Source: Candidatus Bathyarchaeota archaeon A05DMB-3
GTDB lineage: Archaea > Thermoproteota > Bathyarchaeia > Bathyarchaeales > Bathycorpusculaceae
Reading direction: 5' to 3'
DNA: 64,000 bases
NCBI GenBank assembly: GCA_019685555.1
Contig: JABFQN010000004.1
Span: 1 to 64,000 of the forward strand
The notes below the pieces were generated by a model. That model saw only the letters and a program-made list of their open reading frames with translations, was not told the origin of the DNA and made no database searches. A program made the translations under genes and the position numbers. This document shows, piece by piece, positions 49,330 through 58,909 of this stretch (position 1 is the stretch's first letter; each line of letters opens with the position of its first letter).

Positions 49330-52300
49330 ATGCCCTATATCAAAAAAATAGAGCTTAAAGGTTTCAAATCCTTCGGACCGCAAATAGTTAAAGTTCTTCT
49401 TGACAAGGGTTTTACAGCCATAACTGGTCCAAACGGTAGTGGGAAAACAAACATTGTCGACGCAGTTTTATTTGCCCTAGGCGAATTGAGCGCAAGGAGG
49501 CTTCGAGCGGAAAACGCTGCTAAACTCATTTTCCACGGCTCCGAGAAGGCTGGGCTGGAAAAATCCAAAATGGCTAAAGTCATTATACAACTTGACAATA
49601 CTGATGGACGCATACCCGTGGACACAGCAACCGTTACGATTTCCCGTGAGGTTTACAGAAACGGTCAAAGCGTGTATAGGCTTAATGGAAGAAGAATCTC
49701 AAGAACCCACATAATGGAAATCCTTTCTATGGCAGGCATAAGCTCAACAAGCCAAAACATAATTTTACAAGGCACCATAACCCGCTTGGCAGACATCTCC
49801 CCAATGGAAAGGAGAAAAATAATTGAGGATTTGGTTGGAATCGCCCAATACGACGCTGAAAAAGCGGAAGCCGAAGAAAAGCTTCGAGTTGCAGAAATCT
49901 CAATACGCACCGCCACGGGCAGAATAGACGAAGTTCAAAGGCGAGTTGAAGACCTAGAAAAAGAGCGCAACGAACTCTTGCGATATAACTTCCTTCGAAA
50001 TGAGATAAAGAAATTTGAAGCCGTTAAACTTTCCCATGACATTGCAAAAATACAGGAGAAAATCCAACGGGACTCCGTTCAAGCTGAGAAAATTAAAAGC
50101 AGACTTGAAAAGATAAGAGCCCTTCGTGAACATCATAGACTGAAGCGTAGAGAAATAGAAGGCGAATGGCGAAAACTAAGCTCAGAAATAGTTGAGGAAG
50201 GCGGCTCGCAAGTTTTAAGGGTTCAAATGAAAATAGGCGAGCTCAAATCAAAGCTTACCGAGTTGACGACAAAAATAAGCTCTGGAAAGACAAGCCTTGA
50301 AGGGCTTAAGAAAATCAGAGAGAACAACCTTCAACAATACCAGTCCATCAGAAATGAAATCCACGAGAACCGTCTGAAAATCCGACGCTTGAGAAGAGAA
50401 TACGAACGGATTATGAGCGAGATTAACACTAAACAAGCGGAACATGACACGCTTGCGCAAGAAGCCGTGCAACTCTGGGAGAACCTAGGTGAAAATAGTA
50501 AAAAAATAAGGGAAATAGAACTGCAACTCGATAAAGACTACAAAAGACTCGCATTTTTAAGGTCTGAACAAGCAAAAAGCCAAACAGCCATCAAAATCCG
50601 TGAAAGAAGACTTAGAGACTTAAACGAGCGCAAAGAAAGGTTCGCGGCAACCCTCGGCGAACTTGGAAAATCCCTAACAGAACTCGAAAAAGTTCAGAGG
50701 GAGCAGAAAACTCAACTTAAAAATTTGGAGCATATGCTTGAAAGGAGAATAGCTCAAAAAGAAGCCATAGAAAGGGAAATAGCCGAAGCTGGAAAAATAG
50801 CGGATTCAGCTCGAGAGGCGGTTGTAGAGTTTGTCACGCAAAGGGAGCTTGCAGAAACAGTTGCCGCTGAAGAAAAAGCCCTAAGAAGCATAGAAGAGCT
50901 CGGCAATTTAGGTGTAATTCCAGGCGTATATGGAAGATTACGCAACCTAATAAAAATCGATAAGGCTTACCAGCAAGCCATCGAAGTTGCTGCTGGCGGA
51001 TGGTTAGACGCCTTAGTCGTGAAGGATTTTGATGCTGCCTTCGCTTGCACTGAAACATTGCGGAGAATGAAACTTGGAAGGATAAAGATAATACCCCTAG
51101 AAGGAGTTTCAAACGCAAAACCCGTTAGAGTTCCAGACGGCAGAGGAGTCAGTGGGGCTGCCTTTTCCTTCATAAAATACGCGAAACAATACGAACCAGC
51201 AGTTTACTTTGTTTTCGGCGACACTCTGGTGGTTCAAGAAGATAAGACAGCTTTCGCTTTATCCAGCGAAGGCTACCGCACGGTCACGGTTAACGGCGAC
51301 CTCTACGAACCTGGAGGTGCATTGGAAAGCGGCTATTATCGTGCTCCAATAGATTTTTCCGCCATAATACCTAGCGAAGCAGCCATAAAAAGCCTAGATG
51401 AAGCGGTCACAGCCTTACAGCAGCACCTTTCGAGAAGAGAAGGCGACATAGCCTCCATAGAAGAGGAAATAGACAGAACCCGTGTTGAGGTTGCACGTTT
51501 ATCAGAAGCTATAACAATGCTTGACAGGGAAATTGCCAGAGTTAGAAGAAGTGTGAAAAGAACAAAATCGAACGTTAGAAGGATAGATGCCAACATTAAA
51601 CGAATTGAAAACGAAATTGAAGCTGAAAAAGCGAAAATTTGGACTTTTAAGGCTGAAAAAAACGCTATTCAGAAAGAGATACGTAAACTTCAAAACGATT
51701 TGGCTGCTTTAAGGCGAAAGGTGGATCCAGCCAACATCCAAGAGATGGAGGCTAAAAGGGAAAAAATATCTGAAGAGATAAACACTTTGAGGCAGAAGCT
51801 TGGCACTGTACAAACAGAAATTTCCACGCTTCAGTCACAGTTTGACAATGTTTTGATAACGGGTTACAAGAACGCCAAAATCCAATTGTCAAAGGTGGAA
51901 CAGCAGCTTAGAAATGTTGAAAGCGAAGTAGAAGTTGCACTGGAGGAGAGGGAAAAGCTAAAGCAAGAGTTAACGGAGCTGGAAAAAAGCCGTGTTGAAC
52001 TCTCGAGAACGGTTTTATCCGCCAAAGAGGAAGCGCAAAAGTTTACCACACAGATAGACGAGATAGACAAGGTGCTCCGCAAACTTGACGCTGAATACGA
52101 GGAAACTGACCGCTTATTAAATCAACATCAGCTGAACATTCAAACTTCTCTAATCCAGCTTGAACAGTGGCAAAACCAGCTGAAACAGTTCGGCTACGAA
52201 AAACCGCTAGAAGTCACCGCCAAAGAGGTTGAAGAAGCCGAGGCATCTTTAAGGATGCTTAGGTTTGAGTTTGAAAGGATAGAAGCCGTAAACCAGCTTG

Positions 52301-52881
52301 CACTATCCCATTATGCTGAACAAATCTCCCGATACAAAGAGCTTTCCCTCCGAATGAACGAACTTGAAAGGGAGAAACAAGCAATTCTGAAGTTTATGGA
52401 AGAAATTGAAAGCAAAAAGCGCAAAGTCTTCATGGAAGCCTTCGAAAAAATTAACCAAAACTTAAAAAATTACTTTGCTAAACTCACCGGAGGCGGAGTA
52501 GCCGCTTTAGTTTTGGAGAATTTTGAGGAACCTTTCTCCGGGGGCATAGACATGCTTGTCCAGTTCCCTCACAAACCTTCAATAGTTGTCAGCGGAGCCA
52601 GCGGCGGCGAGCGCTCTGTAGCTGCTGTCGCCTTTCTATTCGCCATAAAAGAGTTCACGCCTGCCGCCTTCTACATCATGGATGAAGTAGACGCGCATTT
52701 GGATGCCTTCCACGTTTCGAAACTCGCTGACCTTCTCTTGGAAGAATCAGAGAAAGCCCAATTCGTTGTTATCACATTAAAGCCTGAAATGGTTAACAAG
52801 GCTCAAAAGGTTTATGGAGTTTACGAACGCAACGGAGTTTCCAACGTTATTTCAGCCAAGTTCTTAGAGGTGCCTAGCTAA
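49330..52881 (+). CDS. smc: Chromosome segregation protein SMC
   Basis: An 1183-residue ABC-type ATPase that loops DNA. N-terminal Walker A TGPNGSGKTNIVDAVLFALG (about 32-45); long coiled coil (residues 165-520, 690-1020); hinge near 525-690 (LGVIPGVYGRLRNLIKIDKA... YEPAVYFVFGDTLVVQ); C-terminal signature VSGASGGERSVAAVAFLFAI and Walker B AFYIMDEVDAHLDAFHVSKL. Size is normal for SMC. The ATG lies close after a TATA-like ACTTTTATAG. It is followed immediately by scpA. Confidence 0.96.
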   Translation: MPYIKKIELKGFKSFGPQIVKVLLDKGFTAITGPNGSGKTNIVDAVLFALGELSARRLRAENAAKLIFHGSEKAGLEKSKMAKVIIQLDNTDGRIPVDTATVTISREVYRNGQSVYRLNGRRISRTHIMEILSMAGISSTSQNIILQGTITRLADISPMERRKIIEDLVGIAQYDAEKAEAEEKLRVAEISIRTATGRIDEVQRRVEDLEKERNELLRYNFLRNEIKKFEAVKLSHDIAKIQEKIQRDSVQAEKIKSRLEKIRALREHHRLKRREIEGEWRKLSSEIVEEGGSQVLRVQMKIGELKSKLTELTTKISSGKTSLEGLKKIRENNLQQYQSIRNEIHENRLKIRRLRREYERIMSEINTKQAEHDTLAQEAVQLWENLGENSKKIREIELQLDKDYKRLAFLRSEQAKSQTAIKIRERRLRDLNERKERFAATLGELGKSLTELEKVQREQKTQLKNLEHMLERRIAQKEAIEREIAEAGKIADSAREAVVEFVTQRELAETVAAEEKALRSIEELGNLGVIPGVYGRLRNLIKIDKAYQQAIEVAAGGWLDALVVKDFDAAFACTETLRRMKLGRIKIIPLEGVSNAKPVRVPDGRGVSGAAFSFIKYAKQYEPAVYFVFGDTLVVQEDKTAFALSSEGYRTVTVNGDLYEPGGALESGYYRAPIDFSAIIPSEAAIKSLDEAVTALQQHLSRREGDIASIEEEIDRTRVEVARLSEAITMLDREIARVRRSVKRTKSNVRRIDANIKRIENEIEAEKAKIWTFKAEKNAIQKEIRKLQNDLAALRRKVDPANIQEMEAKREKISEEINTLRQKLGTVQTEISTLQSQFDNVLITGYKNAKIQLSKVEQQLRNVESEVEVALEEREKLKQELTELEKSRVELSRTVLSAKEEAQKFTTQIDEIDKVLRKLDAEYEETDRLLNQHQLNIQTSLIQLEQWQNQLKQFGYEKPLEVTAKEVEEAEASLRMLRFEFERIEAVNQLALSHYAEQISRYKELSLRMNELEREKQAILKFMEEIESKKRKVFMEAFEKINQNLKNYFAKLTGGGVAALVLENFEEPFSGGIDMLVQFPHKPSIVVSGASGGERSVAAVAFLFAIKEFTPAAFYIMDEVDAHLDAFHVSKLADLLLEESEKAQFVVITLKPEMVNKAQKVYGVYERNGVSNVISAKFLEVPS

Positions 52882-53580
52882 ATGGCTGCAACGGCTAAAA
52901 AACCCTTTTACCTTCGCCCACCTTGGAATATTCTCTTTGAGTTCCACAAGCTGGAAAAACTCACACCTTGGAACATTAACATTGCTTATCTGCTTACAAC
53001 CTTTTTAGAGGAGATGGAGAAGACTGGGCAGATAGATTTTAGAGCTTCAGGCGTAGCCTTAGACTCCTCAGCCCTCATATATTTAATGAAGTCTAAGTTG
53101 TTGCTAAAACTCGAGGAGCCGCCACCGCCACCTAAACCTCTGCAAGATTTTCTGCCGCCTCCGCTTTTTCTTCCTTTAAGGCATGAGTTAACATCAACCA
53201 CCATACGCCATTTACTTGAGGTTCTAGATGATGTTCTGAAAGGAGAAGCGCTTCACCGAACAGAAAAAGCTCCAGCGGAACCTATTCTCCCAACGCCTTC
53301 GGAGGTTCTCCCGCAAATCGACTACTACTTAATGGAAATTGAACTTCAGATGGATAGGCTTTACAAGTCTCTCACTGAAATGGTCAAAGGCGCTGGAATA
53401 ATCCAGTTTTCAACTTTAATTAAGGGAATAGCTCGGCTGGAAGCCATCCGCACCTTTATTCTCTTGCTTTTTCTGGCTCAAGAAGAGAGGGTTAGTTTGT
53501 GGCAGGATGAGGAGACAGAGGAAATCTACATAACAGTTGGAGGATTTGACACTGCAAGAAATGGAAAACTCACCCCATGA
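52882..53580 (+). CDS. scpA: Segregation and condensation protein ScpA
   Basis: A 232-residue kleisin. The N-terminal LRPPWNILFEFHKLEKLTPW and NIAYLLTTFLEEMEKTGQID bind the SMC neck; after a proline-rich linker (EEPPPPPKPLQDFLPPPLF) the C-terminal winged helix (LAQEERVSLWQDEETEEIYI) should bind the SMC cap. The ATG directly follows the smc stop with no gap. The proline block is longer than usual. Confidence 0.9.
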   Translation: MAATAKKPFYLRPPWNILFEFHKLEKLTPWNINIAYLLTTFLEEMEKTGQIDFRASGVALDSSALIYLMKSKLLLKLEEPPPPPKPLQDFLPPPLFLPLRHELTSTTIRHLLEVLDDVLKGEALHRTEKAPAEPILPTPSEVLPQIDYYLMEIELQMDRLYKSLTEMVKGAGIIQFSTLIKGIARLEAIRTFILLLFLAQEERVSLWQDEETEEIYITVGGFDTARNGKLTP

Positions 53581-54151
53581 TTCTAGTGGGCCTTCACAAA
53601 GTAGACAAGAGAAAACCACAAACGAACTTGCCTTAGTTGAGGCTGCATTATATGTTGCTGGTCGCCCCTTAACCCTTTCAGAAATATGCTCGGTTTTGAA
53701 AACGCGGTCTAAAAATAAGACGAAAAGGCTTGTGAAGATGCTTTCACAAGAATATGCCAGCAGAAACACAGCCCTAGAAATTCTAGAGCTAAAAGATGAA
53801 AGATACGTTCTCCAGCTGAAAGCCGACTTCACACCCCACGTCAGAAAGCTTGTTAAAAGACCCCTTCTCTCTGTTGGTCCACTGAAAACCTTGTCTTACA
53901 TCGCCCTTAGACAACCAGTCTCCCAGAAGAGGGTTGTTGAAGTGCGGGGACGCCATGCTTATGGGCATATTAAACTGCTTAAGGAAATGGGGCTGGTTGC
54001 TTCGGAGAGAAAGGGGCGTTCGGCGATTTTGAGGACTACAGATTACTTTGCAGACTATTTCGGCTTAAGCCATGACATTTCAATTATGAAGAAAGAGTTG
54101 AAGAGAATTTTGGAGAGGGATAAAGCGCTAAAAGAAGCCGACGAAGGCTAG
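53561..54151 (+). CDS. scpB: Segregation and condensation protein ScpB
   Basis: A 196-residue tandem winged-helix protein. LALVEAALYVAGRPLTLSEI and CSVLKTRSKNKTKRLVKMLS form the first winged helix; LSVGPLKTLSYIALRQPVSQ then KRVVEVRGRHAYGHIKLLKE the second. It dimerises and binds ScpA. The ATG 53561 is inside the scpA tail (20-base overlap); an upstream ATG at 53537 is also in frame. Confidence 0.9.
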   Translation: MENSPHDSSGPSQSRQEKTTNELALVEAALYVAGRPLTLSEICSVLKTRSKNKTKRLVKMLSQEYASRNTALEILELKDERYVLQLKADFTPHVRKLVKRPLLSVGPLKTLSYIALRQPVSQKRVVEVRGRHAYGHIKLLKEMGLVASERKGRSAILRTTDYFADYFGLSHDISIMKKELKRILERDKALKEADEG

Positions 54152-54177
54152 GTTACAACCCCATGTAGCAACGGATA

Positions 54178-54187
54178 GGTTTATATG
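54178..54187 (+). promoter_or_regulatory. TATA box of rps8e
   Basis: GGTTTATATG about 55-60 bases before ATG 54242, following the scpB end. A GAGG ribosome site lies directly before the ATG. Confidence 0.45.
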
Positions 54188-54241
54188 TCAAACTAAGGTG
54201 ATAGTGAACAAGCCTAACATGCAGCTGTAAGAGGAATTAAA

Positions 54242-54640
54242 ATGTCTGTTTGGCACGGCGACCTGCATAAAAGAAAACCTTCAGGAGGCAAAAAACGAGC
54301 ATACAGAGGAAAGCGAAAATTCGAACAAGGCTCGTTTCCAGTTGAAACCGCCCTCGGTGAGCCCAAAAGAAAAATTGAGCGGGGAAGAGGCGGCAACATC
54401 AAGGTTAAAGTTTTAAGCGAAAAATACGCTTGCGTAACAGACTTGGAAACAGGGAAAACTGAGAAAGCCGAAATTCTCCGAGTCGCCAAAAACCCAGCAA
54501 ATGTTGACTACGACAGAAGAGGCGTGATAACAAAAGGTGCAATCATAGAAACTTCCATAGGCTTGGCGCGTGTAACATCCCGCCCTGGCCAAAACGGAGT
54601 AATAAACGCCGTTTTAATAAGGGAAGAAGAGGCAAGCTAA
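54242..54640 (+). CDS. rps8e: Ribosomal protein eS8
   Basis: A 132-residue small-subunit protein. VWHGDLHKRKPSGGKKRAYR and KRKFEQGSFPVETALGEPK are the characteristic archaeal/eukaryotic eS8 opening; VTDLETGKTEKAEILRVAKN and the terminal RPGQNGVINAVLI follow. Convergent with srp19, overlapping by four bases. Confidence 0.95.
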   Translation: MSVWHGDLHKRKPSGGKKRAYRGKRKFEQGSFPVETALGEPKRKIERGRGGNIKVKVLSEKYACVTDLETGKTEKAEILRVAKNPANVDYDRRGVITKGAIIETSIGLARVTSRPGQNGVINAVLIREEEAS

Positions 54641-54948
54641 GATTTACTCGTAGCGGTGGTGCTGCGGATTTTCTGAAGTTGTTTGGCAATTTTTTTGATA
54701 ACCTGGTTTTTCGTTTCCTTTTTGGCTACTAAGAGCATGCCAGTTTTCAGCCAAGGTGTTTTTGGATAGCTGGCTTCTGGAACCAACTCATGTTCCAAAC
54801 CGAGTTTTTCAACGGCTTCCTTTAACTCTGAAATTTTCGGCAACGGTACAGCCAAACTTTTCGGTATCTTTCTCCCCTCCCCTCTAGTTTTTGTCGAGTC
54901 AAAGTATGTGGGCCACAAAATTACTTTGTCTTGTTTTCGCATTTCCAT
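54637..54948 (-). CDS. srp19: Signal recognition particle protein SRP19
   Basis: A 103-residue protein. KVILWPTYFDSTKTRGEGRK and IPKSLAVPLPKISELKEAVE is the hallmark opening that binds SRP RNA helices 6 and 8; the rest includes TPWLKTGMLLVAKKETKNQ. It follows the GluRS gene by 12 bases upstream on the same strand orientation. No SRP RNA gene is visible in the window. Confidence 0.94.
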   Translation of the reverse strand: MEMRKQDKVILWPTYFDSTKTRGEGRKIPKSLAVPLPKISELKEAVEKLGLEHELVPEASYPKTPWLKTGMLLVAKKETKNQVIKKIAKQLQKIRSTTATSKS

Positions 54949-54960
54949 GTCCTCTCCTAT

Positions 54961-56712
54961 CTATTTGTGAGCATAGTAAGCTACAAGTTTTCCGTTAATG
55001 CCGTCTATCCTCACGAAGCCAAACCTCTCAAACTGCACTATATCGTTAGGCTTTAAATCTCTACTAGCCTTTTCGGCTATACCCTCGGCTATGGTGGCGT
55101 TTGGCATTATAACTTGGCATGGTACATCCGCTCCAATTGGCACCCAGTGAATCAGCGGAGCCTCAACTTTCCTAGCATCTTCATAGGGCTCACTTAGGAA
55201 GGAAGCCTCAATAGAATATGCTTCAACCTTATCAACCCTAATGTTAAATAGCTCCATTAAACGCACAATTTTCCCCACAGCTAAAGCCTTTAAATCCATT
55301 TTTGAAACCCATAAAAGGACTGTGCCATCCTTTTCTGTAGGCTTTATAACGTATTCTCTGAAACCTCTTTCGGGATGTTCTGGATGCAGCCGAAGCCTCG
55401 CCGTAAAGGCTTTCAGTATTCCTCGCACCGAGAGTTGGATGGGGTTTTGCACGAAAAAGTATCGGTTTACTTTTGGGTCTAGGATTTTGCGGTTGTATGC
55501 GTAGAGATTTTCCCAACTTAAAACCACATCTGAAGTTTTTGGGCCCACATCAACTATCAGCTTTTTAATGGCTGCTGGAGTTATCCCCCGCTTTCTCAAA
55601 GCTGCAAAAGTCGCCAGCCTTGGGTCATCCCAACCCATGTAAAAGCCTTCCCTAACTCCTTGAACAATTTTAGACTTGCTCAGATATGCGCCCTTAATTT
55701 TGAGTCTACCATAATGTATTGCTTCGGGATATCGCCAACCTAAATGCTGGTACATATATTCTTGGCGAACCATGTTTGTTAAATGCTCTTTTCCCCGAAT
55801 TATGTGGGTTACACCCATCAAATGGTCGTCTAATCCGCATGCAAAATTATACAGTGGCCAAACATGGTATTTGCTTCCAACCCGCGGGTGGGGAAATTTT
55901 TCAGCGTCTATGACGCGGAGGGCTGGCCAGTCCCTCACTGCTGGGTTTGGATGTGCTAAATCTGTTTTTATGCGTACTACGGCTTCGCCTTCCTTGTATC
56001 CGCCCATAATCATGCGGTGCCATCTTTCAAGATGTTCTTCTGGCGGCAAGTTGCGGCACTGGCATGGTTTTTTGGCCAGTATTTTTTCTCTGAAGTTTTG
56101 AGGTTGACATGTGCAGACATAGGCATTGCCCTTTTTAAGCAGTTTTTCCGCGTATTCATAGTATATGGGGATTCTGTCGCTTTGAATGTACTCCTCATCG
56201 GGTTTACACTCAAGCCATGCCAAGTCTTCTCTTATGCGGTCATAAAATTCCAAAACAGGCTTTTTCAGTTTTGGGTCTGTATCCTCAAAACGTAGAATGA
56301 ACTTTCCATTGTAAATGTGGGCGTATTCGTGGCAAAGCACTATGGCTCTTGCTGAGCCCAGATGTAAAACGCAGTCTGGGTTAGGCGAAAATCGAGTGAC
56401 AATTTGCGGATAATTGCCAGCGTTGGGCAACGGTGGAAGCCTCTTCTCCTCTTCAACTTTCTCCCTTGCAAGGGCTTCCGGCCAATTTTCCTCCACGATA
56501 CGTTTCTGCTCACTTACTGAGAGATTGTTAACTTCCTCGACCACTTTTTTTACAAGGACTGTTATTTCCTTCACCTTTGTTCGCAGTTCTGGTTTTTCAG
56601 CTAAAACCTTCCCAACAACTGGTCCGGTCTGGGCTTTTCCCTCATGTCTAATAGCGTTTAACAATGCGAATTTTCGAATCAACTCTTTTATTGTTTTTTC
56701 AAGTTCCGCCAA
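54961..56712 (-). CDS. gltX: Glutamyl-tRNA synthetase (archaeal, non-discriminating type)
   Basis: A 583-residue class I synthetase. An N-terminal archaeal domain of about 100 residues, then the HIGH region TRFSPNPDCVLHLGSARAI, a zinc-site-like CTCQ...CQCR cysteine cluster, KFPHPRVGSKYHVWPLYNF, and the KMSKS-equivalent AYLSKSKIVQGVREG. The C-terminal beta-barrel domain is of the GlnRS-like archaeal type, which usually charges both tRNA-Glu and tRNA-Gln, with the tRNA-Gln gene in this window a likely substrate. Confidence 0.95.
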   Translation of the reverse strand: MAELEKTIKELIRKFALLNAIRHEGKAQTGPVVGKVLAEKPELRTKVKEITVLVKKVVEEVNNLSVSEQKRIVEENWPEALAREKVEEEKRLPPLPNAGNYPQIVTRFSPNPDCVLHLGSARAIVLCHEYAHIYNGKFILRFEDTDPKLKKPVLEFYDRIREDLAWLECKPDEEYIQSDRIPIYYEYAEKLLKKGNAYVCTCQPQNFREKILAKKPCQCRNLPPEEHLERWHRMIMGGYKEGEAVVRIKTDLAHPNPAVRDWPALRVIDAEKFPHPRVGSKYHVWPLYNFACGLDDHLMGVTHIIRGKEHLTNMVRQEYMYQHLGWRYPEAIHYGRLKIKGAYLSKSKIVQGVREGFYMGWDDPRLATFAALRKRGITPAAIKKLIVDVGPKTSDVVLSWENLYAYNRKILDPKVNRYFFVQNPIQLSVRGILKAFTARLRLHPEHPERGFREYVIKPTEKDGTVLLWVSKMDLKALAVGKIVRLMELFNIRVDKVEAYSIEASFLSEPYEDARKVEAPLIHWVPIGADVPCQVIMPNATIAEGIAEKASRDLKPNDIVQFERFGFVRIDGINGKLVAYYAHK

Positions 56713-56727
56713 TGTTTGGGCGCTCGC

Positions 56728-57804
56728 TTAGATTTTTCTTTCAATAAGAAATCGGGCGAAGACGTTTAACTTTTCCTTTGCCTCTGATTCTGGCAGAAGC
56801 TTTTCCACATTTTTCCAGCTTTCCTCCAAGATTTTTCTTGCAAAGTTTTTGGCATAATCGATTGAGCCATATTTTTGCATTATTGCTATGGCTTCGTCTC
56901 TAAGCTTCTGGTCGGAGGTGTGCATTTTAAGAATTTCAATAAGTCTTCTCTTATCTTGGGCTTTTGAAACTTTTAAGGTGTGAATCACCATTAGTGTGCG
57001 TTTACCCTCTGTTATGTCCTGTCCCCGTCCGCCTTTTTTCTCTGCAAACTCTTCACCTGTCAAATCTAGGACGTCGTCTTGGATTTGGAAGGCTACCCCT
57101 ATGCTTTCCGCAAAGTGTCCAAGCTTTTCAACAAGCTCGTCATCTGCATCTGCCAGCACAGCAGCGATTTTTGCAGCCATCCTTGCCAAGGTTCCGGTTT
57201 TGTAGGCGCACATCTGCAAATATTCCTTTTCACCTATCTGGTCGGCGTTGGCTAAGCCTTTGTGCCATGCTATGTCCATGGCTTGTCCTAGGCTTAGGCT
57301 TATCATTTCCTGCACATAGATTTCGTATACTTTTGCAAGTTTTTCAGTGCCAATTTTTTGGCGGTTTTCCATCAATGGTAAGAGAGGCAAATAATACATG
57401 GTGTTTCCGGCGTTTACTGCCACGTCTAAACCGTAGATTTTGTAGGTGCATGGTTTTCCTCTTCTGAGTTCCGAGGCGTCTTCTATGTCGTCTATCATTA
57501 AAGTTCCGTTGTGAACCACCTCTGGGATTATGGCATAGTCTACATATTCTTCAGGGTTTTTCCCTAAGGCTTCGCATATCAGCAGAAAGAGGGTGGGACG
57601 CCAACGTTTCCCCCCTCTGTCTAGGAACTCCCATATGGGTTCAGCTACAGCCTTGTTTATGGCTTCAATGTTGTAGGCATATTTTGGCGGGTTAACTTTG
57701 AAGATGAGGGCTTTTTTGGAGAAAATTCTCGGGATATACTTCTCAATGGCTTTGTCTATGAGGGGTGCTTTTTCTTCCAGCAGCCTTTCGATGTCCAAGT
57801 TCAA
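56728..57804 (-). CDS. idsA: Trans-polyprenyl diphosphate synthase (GGPP-type)
   Basis: A 358-residue all-helical synthase. First aspartate-rich motif GTLMIDDIEDASELRRGKPC (DDIED), second FQIQDDVLDLTGEEFAEKK (DDVLD), with GGKRWRPTLFLLICEALG upstream. Residues before DDxxD determine chain length; GGPP for archaeal lipids is the likely product. It overlaps the isomerase gene by four bases in an isoprenoid operon. Confidence 0.93.
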   Translation of the reverse strand: MNLDIERLLEEKAPLIDKAIEKYIPRIFSKKALIFKVNPPKYAYNIEAINKAVAEPIWEFLDRGGKRWRPTLFLLICEALGKNPEEYVDYAIIPEVVHNGTLMIDDIEDASELRRGKPCTYKIYGLDVAVNAGNTMYYLPLLPLMENRQKIGTEKLAKVYEIYVQEMISLSLGQAMDIAWHKGLANADQIGEKEYLQMCAYKTGTLARMAAKIAAVLADADDELVEKLGHFAESIGVAFQIQDDVLDLTGEEFAEKKGGRGQDITEGKRTLMVIHTLKVSKAQDKRRLIEILKMHTSDQKLRDEAIAIMQKYGSIDYAKNFARKILEESWKNVEKLLPESEAKEKLNVFARFLIERKI

Positions 57805-58904
57805 GTTCCGCTCCTTCTCGCGTAGGCTTCTATGTCGAACCCTCTTAACTTAAGCCATTCAGCAGTTTTTCCAGTTATCACTAGAGGCGCTTTCTGTAAT
57901 TGTTGTGGGTTTTCCGCTCCAACCAAAAACATGGTGTTTCTCAGCTCTTCAATTAATAACTGTAACATTTTTCTTGTTTTTTTAACGCCTTCAACTGCCG
58001 CTTGCAAAACTGGCTGTGCTAGGCTTGCAAGACTTGCCCCCAAAGCTATAGCTTTAGCTACGTCTAATCCACTGCGCACCCCGCCTGAAGCTATGACTGG
58101 AATGTTTACAGTTTGCGCGACTTCAACTATGCTTATTGCTGTTGGTATTCCCCAGTCCCAGAACACATCGCCTAATCTACGGTGATAAATATTTCTTCCG
58201 TCTTTTGCACGGAAATACTCCACTGCAGCGAAGCTTGTACCGCCAGCACCACTTACGTCTATACCCATTACGCCTACAGCCTCAAGTTTTCTAGCTTCTT
58301 CTGCAGCTATTCCCGCGCCAGTCTCCTTTACAATAACTGGCTTATCCAGTTCTTTGGCAACTTCACCTATTTTTTCAAGAACTCCTTTGAAGCTTGTTTC
58401 GCCTTCTGGCTGGACAGCCTCTTGAAGCGGATTTAAGTGTACTGCAAGAGCGTCTGCATCAATCATTTCCACAGCCTTCTTTGCCTCTTTTACATTGTAC
58501 CCGCGGGCAAGCTGAACTCCGCCAATATTCGCCACTAAAAAGGCTGTAGGAGCTTTTTTCCTAACTATTGCGAAGGTTTTTTCAAGCCTTTTATCCTCCA
58601 GTGCAGCTCTCTGGCTTCCAACACCCATTCCAAGTCCAAATTCTTCAACCACTGTTGCTATTGTAGCGTTGATTTTTCTTGCTTCACGAGTTCCACCAGT
58701 TATGGCGCTTACCATTATTGGCGCAGCAAACCTATGATTAAAAACAATTGTAGACAAGTCTATTTTCTCTCTGTCCACCTCTGGTAACGCTTTGTGGATG
58801 AAGTGAACATCTTCAAGTCCCGTTGTGTTTTTTCTTGCTTGAACATTGTAGGTTGTAGCTATGCGGATGTGGTCTGCTTTCCGTTTTTTTGTTTTTTCAG
58901 CCAA
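57801..58904 (-). CDS. fni: Isopentenyl-diphosphate isomerase, type 2
   Basis: A 367-residue FMN enzyme interconverting IPP and DMAPP. KKRKADHIRIATTYNVQARK, MVSAITGGTREARKINATIA, GMGVGSQRAALED (FMN loop), PVIVKETGAGIAAEEARKL and GVMGIDVSGAGGTSFAAVE are typical. The central ALAVHLNPLQEAVQPEG holds the conserved Gln/Glu acid-base pair. It needs FMN, linking to ribK. Between ipk and idsA. Confidence 0.95.
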   Translation of the reverse strand: MAEKTKKRKADHIRIATTYNVQARKNTTGLEDVHFIHKALPEVDREKIDLSTIVFNHRFAAPIMVSAITGGTREARKINATIATVVEEFGLGMGVGSQRAALEDKRLEKTFAIVRKKAPTAFLVANIGGVQLARGYNVKEAKKAVEMIDADALAVHLNPLQEAVQPEGETSFKGVLEKIGEVAKELDKPVIVKETGAGIAAEEARKLEAVGVMGIDVSGAGGTSFAAVEYFRAKDGRNIYHRRLGDVFWDWGIPTAISIVEVAQTVNIPVIASGGVRSGLDVAKAIALGASLASLAQPVLQAAVEGVKKTRKMLQLLIEELRNTMFLVGAENPQQLQKAPLVITGKTAEWLKLRGFDIEAYARRSGT

Positions 58905-58909
58905 TTTTA

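Noticed and set aside
53416-53832. A minus-strand frame of 138 codons over scpA/scpB
   Set aside because: It is antisense to two well-supported genes and has no family features.
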